Source of the DNA: Selaginella tamariscina
Lineage: Eukaryota; Streptophyta; Lycopodiopsida; Selaginellales; Selaginellaceae
DNA length: 64,000 nucleotides
Direction of reading: 5' to 3'
Assembly (NCBI GenBank): GCA_003024785.1
Contig: PUQB01000060.1
Coordinates: 1-64,000, forward strand
Positions within the stretch are counted from its first letter, which is position 1. Each line of letters starts with the position of its first letter. Positions 61,692 to 64,000 of this stretch are shown piece by piece. The notes under the pieces are model-generated. The model was not told the DNA's origin and did no database searches. It worked only from the letters and a program-made list of their open reading frames with translations. A program made the translations under genes and the position numbers.

Positions 61692-62350
61692 TTATTTAAC
61701 CTTGCTCTTGCTGTTATTTGGCTTTATCTTCTTATTTGGTGCACTCTTCTTCATGGAATCTGCTAAATGACATACTTAAATTAATGATTTTATAAGTTTA
61801 ATAAACATTCTATTAACGCACATGCATGAATGTTATTCATGAATACACATACCATTCATAGCGACTTTAGCACCACTTTCAGAACTAGCTTTCCTCTTTA
61901 TTGTGCCATCCGACATTTTCCTTCTAAATTCTGAAAAGAAACATTATTATATATATAATCTAGTATATTTATCGGTTAGTAGTAGATACATGAAGTATAG
62001 ATAGCGTGCGACACACACTTCCAAAGCGTTCCTAAGAGGCTTTACAAATTCTTTAAAGTCAAGTTCCTGTAAAGCTTTGAAGACATCTTCACTATTCATG
62101 ATGTCCTCTCCGATTTCAAACATAGATCTTTAGCACTGTCCCATAAAAACACCAATGTTAAGAACACACATATGTAAGGAAATTACCCACGTTGTGGACA
62201 AGTAGTGTATGAACACCCTCGTGCTCTCAGCTAAGGCCTCAAGAGCCTCCGTGTCAACTTGAGCTTGACGCTCCCGAAGCTTAGAATTAGGATGCGTTCC
62301 ACATGCACCATAGGCAGCTTGTCAATCTCCTCCATCACCGGCACCACCAT
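61692..62350 (-). CDS. DPB4/NF-YB-like histone-fold protein (POLE3 type)
   Basis: Four exons: 62191-62350, 62019-62135, 61853-61930 and 61692-61759, with donors GTGGGT, GTGTGT and GTATGT and AG acceptors. The reading starts MVVPVMEEIDKLPMVHVERI, then after a one-base loss KLRERQAQVDTEALEALAES, TRVFIHYLSTTAKDLCLKSE. After another loss near 62101 it continues MNSEDVFKALQELDFKEFVK, PLRNALEEFRRKMSDGTIKR and a lysine-rich tail ending KSKVK*. This matches the histone fold of DNA polymerase epsilon subunit 3/DPB4 and plant NF-YB11-like proteins (FIHYLS..A.D.C; EDVFKAL.E.DF.EFV.PLR..LEEFRRK). Such proteins pair with a DPB3/NF-YC-like partner in the nucleus, in replication and chromatin. Splice phases still fit, so missing bases may be assembly errors. 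Confidence 0.8.
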
Positions 62351-62355
62351 TGCAG

Positions 62356-62403
62356 AACCCTAAATTCTGAAACCCTAGATTATCTCACCTTTAATATATA
62401 GCC
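62356..62403 (-). promoter_or_regulatory. Telo-box pair and TATA region of the histone-fold gene
   Basis: AACCCTAAA at 62356-62364 and AAACCCTAG at 62370-62378 lie just upstream of the start codon. A TATATATTAA-type TATA (minus strand) is at 62391-62403. AAACCCTA telo boxes are known in plant promoters of replication and translation genes, which suits this product. Confidence 0.55.
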
Positions 62404-62565
62404 TTTGACAGAAGGCGTGTGTGAGTGTGCACGCGTGTGTTTTGATAATTCTGTCAGCTGTTTACATACACACACACACGCAAAGAGGTCCTCCTGAGCA
62501 TCTGGTAATATATCTAAAGTGATGTTTAATTATTTGTATACATTTGATAATTTACTAATTGTATT

Positions 62566-62648
62566 ATCACTCAAAGCCCTTATCAGGAAAGAGGGCTGCC
62601 AACAAAGAAACAGATGCAAACACGGTGACAATTTTTTATTAAAGCCAA
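62566..62648 (-). pseudogene. Decayed duplicate of the transporter last exon
   Basis: TATCACTCAAAGCCCTTATC and GCTGCCAACAAAGAAACAGA TGCAAACAC match 62969-63052 of the transporter's last exon, with internal deletions, about 400 bp away in the same orientation. Confidence 0.6.
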
Positions 62649-62956
62649 TACTAGAAATATTAAAGAATATTCTAATAGTAAGAGATCATGAGCAGTACAT
62701 TCTAGTAATATTCTAGAATATTTCTAATCCAAGTGGCACTTTAAATTTATCATATTAGTTAGCAATTGCACAAACGCGCATGTGTGTGTCTGGCTCGCAC
62801 GTAATAGCACATGCATGAATGTAGCAGATAATTGTAAAAAAAACGGTGCATGTTAAATAATAAAATCTGTACTAAGTTAAAAAAATATCAAATAGTTGTG
62901 ATACTAAGAATTTCTTACATCCTAATGCACTAAATATTAAATAATGATACATTTGA

Positions 62957-64000
62957 TTAACCTGTATTCTCACTCAAAGGCCTTCCCTTTGATTCTATAG
63001 GGAAGAAAAAGATCAACACCGCTGCCAACAAAGAAACAGATGCAAACACAAGTAATGAGAGTGTTTGATGACAATTTCTCATCAAAGCCACGGCCACAAG
63101 AGGACACAGCATACCCCCTATTCGTGCAAATGAGTTTGCAATGCCTAGTCCTGTTGTCCTCGATGAAGTTGGATAAACCTTGTAAATAAATACAAAAAGC
63201 TCGTTAGTAGGAACTAATGGGCTCTTCCACACACACGCACACACGCGAGAGAGACACGTAGTCACGTTCTTAAATGAGTAAAGTACAAAATATATGCAGG
63301 CATTTTAGACATAAATAGTTCTTTTAATGTCCTTGAATAAACATTATACCAAAACTTAAATATTAATTAACTTGCTTAAAATTAATTGTTAGCGTTACCT
63401 CAGGTGCATAAACATAGAGGATTGTGAAAGAACCCATGATACACGCTCGAGCACCGAAGAGACAGAATGTGGTAAACCCCTCTGGTTGATGGTGTAAAAG
63501 TGGCAGTAAAAAATGCCACACAATATGAAAAAGTGCAGACATGGACAGTTCCTCCCGTAGTAATCCACCATAGCAGCTGCTACCGCCAACCCCGGAAGTT
63601 CTGCATGCGTGTGTGTGTGTGTGTGTGTTTGAGAGAGAGAGAGAGTCACCTACCAGCAGAGCTCGTTATCAAAACATCTCGAAACATATGTGCTTCCTGT
63701 GTTTACAAAACAGTTATACTTATTTAATTTACTTAAATGTTTAATATTGATACTAATTACCTCAGAGGTTTTTGTGAGATTATCGCCGGCCCCGCAACAC
63801 AAGCTCCTCTTTGGCTACTTATTTGGGATGCCAGAAGCACAAGACCATAATAAGTGAAAGCATTTGCAAAGAAAACTAACCACAGAAGAATAGTCGAACG
63901 TATTAATGGAGGAGAAAAAAGCACTGTAAATGCTGTTATAAACTTATACCCCTCGTGATCTGCGTATACAGTAGGAATATAAGAATTAATATGTTTAGCT
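62957..64000 (-). CDS. MFS transporter, NiaP/OCT7-like, C-terminal part
   Basis: Continues past the window edge. Exons seen: 63761-63923 (PPLIRSTILLWLVFFANAFT; YYGLVLLASQISS), 63399-63600 (ELPGLAVAAAMVDYYGR then PLLHHQPEGFTTFCLFGARA and IMGSFTILYVYAPE) and 62957-63178 (VYPTSSRTTGLGIANSFARI, GGMLCPLVAVALMRNCHQTL, ending in ENTG*). This is the C-terminal half of a 12-helix major facilitator of the plant organic cation/nicotinate (NiaP) group, with the conserved PE.YPT..RTTG motif. The family moves nicotinate, trigonelline or organic cations across membranes. A missing T in the T-run near 63510 and another base near 63575 break exon 63399-63600. Confidence 0.85.
63604..63648. repeat. (GT)n(GA)n microsatellite in a transporter intron
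   Basis: GTGTGTGTG run followed by GAGAGAGAG, immediately upstream (minus-strand sense) of the exon acceptor at 63601. Confidence 0.9.

Noticed and set aside
63395-63649. 84-codon ORF beginning MTLSLSQTHTHTHTH
   Set aside because: Its start is translated microsatellite from an intron. Only the ELPGLAVAAAMVDYYGR part is transporter exon, and the frame is lost after it.

Overview
The window comes from the nuclear genome of a land plant. It carries spliced genes with short introns (56-64 bp in the genes I could resolve), a GH3 acyl-acid amido synthetase, a class XII-type non-RD LRR receptor kinase, an expansin exon, a plant NiaP/OCT7-like transporter, a DPB4/NF-YB-like histone-fold gene, plant Copia and Gypsy retrotransposons, and very AT-rich intergenic DNA. 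I cannot place the species. The short introns are only a weak hint towards a compact genome such as a lycophyte. Many genes are broken by single-base losses, often in homopolymers, so some 'pseudogenes' may be assembly error.

Layout. 1-5500 is an inverted partial copy of the receptor-kinase locus: plus-strand LRR exon, then a minus-strand Copia element (Copia A). 5501-28903 (unit A) and 29833-59388 (unit B) are two diverged direct copies of one locus. Each has, in order: an unidentified exon, a plus-strand GH3 relic ending in an inverted repeat, AT-rich DNA, a minus-strand GH3 gene, unidentified conserved stretches, an expansin exon, a minus-strand LRR receptor kinase, and a block of Ty3/Gypsy relics with a nested TRIM-like element. 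The copies differ by insertions. Unit A has Copia B in its kinase gene, with a solo LTR nested inside it. Unit B has Copia C in the LRR exon, about 6.7 kb of repeats including a foldback-like structure (49.3-51.7 kb), and a 1.8-kb solo LTR. 28904-29832 is a unique spacer with coding-like sequence. 59389-61691 is AT-rich with an LTR-like block. 61692-62350 is the histone-fold gene, and 62957-64000 is the 3' part of the transporter gene.

Insertion order can be read from empty sites. Copia A and Copia B sit at the same nucleotide of the receptor gene, next to the same 5-bp duplication (GCACC), so they are one insertion copied by inverted duplication. Unit B has the empty site. The solo LTR in Copia B is absent from Copia A and is therefore later.

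The most interesting signal is at 6997-7170 and 31339-31512. A decayed GH3 copy on the opposite strand to the intact gene has kept a GH3-like TATA region and ends in a GH3-derived inverted repeat. The RNA would fold into a 37-38 bp stem (one mismatch in copy A, none in copy B). Its 3' arm contains a 21-nt stretch exactly complementary to both GH3 mRNAs in the window. This is what the inverted-duplication model predicts for a newborn MIRNA or hairpin-siRNA locus aimed at its parent gene.
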